64,000 nucleotides of DNA from Atopomonas sediminilitoris (lineage in GTDB: Bacteria > Pseudomonadota > Gammaproteobacteria > Pseudomonadales > Pseudomonadaceae). Where the stretch lies: contig NZ_JAKUMM010000005.1 in NCBI RefSeq assembly GCF_022601735.1, positions 1 to 64,000 of the forward strand, written 5' to 3'. Every line of letters starts with the position of its first letter. Positions within the stretch are counted from its first letter, which is position 1. A program made the translations under genes and the position numbers. Shown here piece after piece: positions 61,839-64,000 of this stretch. Under the pieces are notes generated by a model. That model was not told where the DNA came from. It worked only from the letters and a program-made list of their open reading frames with translations, and made no database searches.

Positions 61839-63200
61839 CTAGCGTCGACTCTCTCGGCGCAGTTGTGCCGGGGTAAAGTCATTGGGACTTAACGCGACGC
61901 CAAACTGAGCTTGCGGTTCTTCGTTGGATAAGATGCCCATCACATAACGACCATTGATTAAGTCATACACCGCATCACCTGCAGTCCACAACAACGGCTG
62001 GTCGTAATAATTAATGGTGTATGACTCCGCCACACGCCATAAGTTATCGCGATTGTCGTAGTGATCAATAACCAGTAACTGATAACTGTCCTCATCAAAG
62101 TAAAAGTCACGGGTTTTATATTGATGGCGCTGGCCGGCTTTTAACGTCGCCCGCACATGCCACACGCGATGCAGCTCATAACGCAATAAATCCGGATTCA
62201 CATGTCCGGCTTGAATCATGTCTTTATAACGATTTTTCTTGCTGGCGAACTTATAGCTGTTATAGGGCACGAACTGTTCACGCTTGCCCAATAACTGCCA
62301 GTCGTATTTGTCCGGCGCGCCGGAAAACATGTCGAAGTTATCCGTGGTGCGCATGCCGTCTGAGGCCGTGCCGGGCGAGTCGTAGGCCACATTGGGTGTA
62401 CGCCGCACACGGCGCTGACCGGCGGCATACAGCCATGCTAAGCGCGGCTCTTGCACTTGGTTAACCGTTTCGTGCACCAACAGCTCGGTGCCGGCTAAGC
62501 GCGCCGGTGCCAGTACCGACTGACGGAAATAAAACAGTACATTGCCGTTTTGCTGCGCTTGATTACCGGCAGCAGGGTTGAACAAGAACAAGTCTTCGAT
62601 GCTACTGACAAAGAAGCTGCCGTTTTGCTGCGGCACCGCTTGTGCGTAGAAGCGTTTGACGCTGTCGCCGCGATAACGCACTAGGTGGTTCCACAACACT
62701 TCCAGCGCCGACTTGGGGATGGGAAACGGCGTGGCCACGGTGAAATCCGCCAAGCCATTGCCACCGTCCAGCAGTTGCGCGCTCTGTGCGTTGGCCTTGA
62801 TCGCTTGATAGACCTTGTCGGGGTACGAGGCCGAGCGCCGCGTGGGGTAGACCGGCAAACGCCAGGTCTTGGGGTAACGTTGCAGCATGGCGATTTGTCC
62901 CGGGCTTAACTGCTCGCGGTACTGCGCCACATTGGCGTGCTCAATGGCGAACAACGGCTGATCGCTGGCATACGGGTCGCGGTAGCCCTCACCGTCTACA
63001 TAAGCATCGGCCTGCTGTTTTAATCCGCCCTGCCATGGCGGAATAGTTCCAGCGGCGTTGCCAGCCTGCTCGGCGCCGACGGGGGTTAAGCTTGCGCCCA
63101 ATTGCGCCGCCTCTTCGCTACTCACTTTGGCCTGCACGCTGGCGGCTGCTAAGCCGCAGACAATGGCGCCCAAAGCGCGCACTAGGATTGCAGTGTTCAT
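61839..63200 (-). CDS. DUF1329 family protein, exported (second copy)
   Basis: 453 residues from ATG 63200; AAGGAG is 8 nt before it but only 2 nt before the ATG at 63206. Signal peptide 'ALGAIVCGLAAASVQA'. Shares with the copy at 8163-9524 the blocks 'AQLGASLTPVGAEQAGNAAG', 'YAAGQRRVRRTPNVAYDSPG', 'MRTTDNFDMFSGAPDKYDW' and 'FYFDEDSYQLLVIDHYD'. Downstream partner of the DUF1302 gene at 63213, 12 bp away. Probably a periplasmic lipid- or hydrophobe-binding protein. Confidence 0.86.
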   Translation of the reverse strand: MNTAILVRALGAIVCGLAAASVQAKVSSEEAAQLGASLTPVGAEQAGNAAGTIPPWQGGLKQQADAYVDGEGYRDPYASDQPLFAIEHANVAQYREQLSPGQIAMLQRYPKTWRLPVYPTRRSASYPDKVYQAIKANAQSAQLLDGGNGLADFTVATPFPIPKSALEVLWNHLVRYRGDSVKRFYAQAVPQQNGSFFVSSIEDLFLFNPAAGNQAQQNGNVLFYFRQSVLAPARLAGTELLVHETVNQVQEPRLAWLYAAGQRRVRRTPNVAYDSPGTASDGMRTTDNFDMFSGAPDKYDWQLLGKREQFVPYNSYKFASKKNRYKDMIQAGHVNPDLLRYELHRVWHVRATLKAGQRHQYKTRDFYFDEDSYQLLVIDHYDNRDNLWRVAESYTINYYDQPLLWTAGDAVYDLINGRYVMGILSNEEPQAQFGVALSPNDFTPAQLRRESRR

Positions 63201-63212
63201 GCGCATCTCTCC

Positions 63213-64000
63213 TTAGAAGCTGTATTTGACGTTAAGGCTCAAAAAGTCGCGGTCGCTACGCTTATTCGCCAGCCCCGCGCCGCTGTAACCGACGTATTTC
63301 ACGCCGACGGTGAAGGCCTCTTGGTAGATGGCGTCCACACCCAACGAGTAGCCTTTGGCCTCTTCCAACAGACCATTGGTTAACTGCGGCGCCACACCGT
63401 TAATACCGTATTGGTAGCTCGCCGAAGGCACCACGTTGACCAGGTTTAAGACGTTGCTGTAGGTCAGCGACAGGCTGGTTTGCGCACCCCAGGCGCTGCT
63501 GGTAGCGCCGTAGTAATCCACATTGGACTCCAGCCCCTGCACGCGACTGGCCACCACTTCGTTCAGCCACGTCGCCGAGTCCGCACCTAGCAAGCCGTTG
63601 AAGTTGTAGATACCGACCAACGAGGCCTGCAGCATGTCTTTCTCGCGATAACCATCGAGGCGCGTGCCGGGGCTAATGCCGCGAGTGCTACCGGTTAACG
63701 CAGTGGGCAGATACTCGCCTAAGCCCAAGGCAATCGGCGTATCGGGGCGGAAACTCAACTCACCAGCCAACGACAGGCCGTTCAGCCAAGTGTCACCGCC
63801 TAGGGTGGTGTTGAAGCTCACGCCATACAGGTCACGATGCTCCAGATACTCGGCGTAATAACGCGCGGTATTGGCCACGGGCAAAGCACCGACCACCGGC
63901 AGCGTGGTGGTTTGCGCCACGGTGAGGCCAAGCATCGGCGCGGTCATGCTGTAACGCAGGTAATAGGCGCCGAACTCCGTATCGTTAAGCTCGGGCACAA
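63213..64000 (-). CDS. DUF1302 family outer-membrane protein, C-terminal part (runs off the window)
   Basis: The last 262 or so codons of a barrel protein whose 5' end lies beyond the window. 'EYLEHRDLYGVSFNTTLGGD' and 'LAGELSFRPDTPIALGLGEY' correspond to 'YPEDIRLYGLSFSTSLPTGT' and 'LSYRPNQPLQINGTDM' in the copy at 6304-8142. It ends 'RDFLSLNVKYSF' with a C-terminal Phe for barrel insertion. Pairs with the DUF1329 gene 12 bp downstream. Confidence 0.85.
   Translation of the reverse strand, partial: VPELNDTEFGAYYLRYSMTAPMLGLTVAQTTTLPVVGALPVANTARYYAEYLEHRDLYGVSFNTTLGGDTWLNGLSLAGELSFRPDTPIALGLGEYLPTALTGSTRGISPGTRLDGYREKDMLQASLVGIYNFNGLLGADSATWLNEVVASRVQGLESNVDYYGATSSAWGAQTSLSLTYSNVLNLVNVVPSASYQYGINGVAPQLTNGLLEEAKGYSLGVDAIYQEAFTVGVKYVGYSGAGLANKRSDRDFLSLNVKYSF

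Noticed and set aside
1..64000. CRISPR arrays
   Set aside because: No regularly spaced direct repeats with unique spacers were seen, and no cas genes are present.

Overview
The window looks like a chromosomal segment of a Pseudomonas-like gammaproteobacterium (Pseudomonadales). This is inferred from the gene content: a wss-type acetylated cellulose operon, paired DUF1302/DUF1329 outer-membrane genes, a gcdH-gcdG glutarate pair, a gabD/gabT pair, the yheV-prlC overlap, and high-GC coding sequence with ATGA-type overlaps. No rRNA, plasmid or phage structural genes, and no CRISPR array, were seen.

Layout. 1-1.95 kb: an AT-rich accessory patch on the 3' side of a tRNA-Arg(CCG) gene. It holds a beta-propeller-like unknown gene between inverted copies of a GGGGACAGATTTATTTT repeat, and the C-terminal stump of a REP-associated (RAYT-type) transposase. 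2.2-4.6 kb: glutaryl-CoA dehydrogenase and its CoA-transferase. 4.75-12.2 kb: a spinster-like MFS transporter, a DUF1302/DUF1329 pair and a MalT-like LuxR regulator; two promoter regions here share a sequence motif. 12.2-23 kb: a PEBP protein, AraC and LysR regulators, then a beta-oxidation block (3-hydroxyacyl-CoA dehydrogenase, large acyl-CoA dehydrogenase, Fe-alcohol dehydrogenase, thioesterase, thiolase), a fatty acid desaturase and another AraC regulator. 23.2-26.2 kb: gabD and gabT, with a 141-bp MITE-like element inserted in the gabD stop codon.

26.4-28.6 kb: a diguanylate cyclase and a glutamate symporter. 28.7-44.3 kb: a ten-gene minus-strand operon for partially acetylated cellulose (bcsQ-, A-, B-, Z-, C-like genes, two tandem SGNH wssF-like genes, and algF-, algI-, algJ-like acetylation genes). 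A REC-HDOD response regulator is divergent from it across a region with a perfect 17-bp palindrome. 45.9-50.4 kb: an arsenosugar-type cluster (ArsS radical SAM, TVP38-FAD oxidoreductase fusion, two glycosyltransferases) without an obvious arsM. 50.6-53.6 kb: pckA, with an odd micro-ORF start region, and dbpA. 53.7-64 kb: a membrane diguanylate cyclase, HxlR/nitroreductase pair, small hypothetical gene, yheV-prlC, gamma-carbonic anhydrase, lipoprotein, hydrolase/TetR pair, and a second DUF1329/DUF1302 pair running off the end.

How the parts fit. GabT and GabD could convert 5-aminovalerate to glutarate (DavT/DavD-type activity), and GcdG and GcdH would take glutarate to crotonyl-CoA, which the fatty-acid genes could consume further. 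Cellulose synthase has an intact c-di-GMP-binding PilZ domain, and two GGEEF diguanylate cyclases lie in the window, so local c-di-GMP control of cellulose is plausible but not shown. Start codons were moved where a Shine-Dalgarno sequence and family N-termini supported it; each entry says so.
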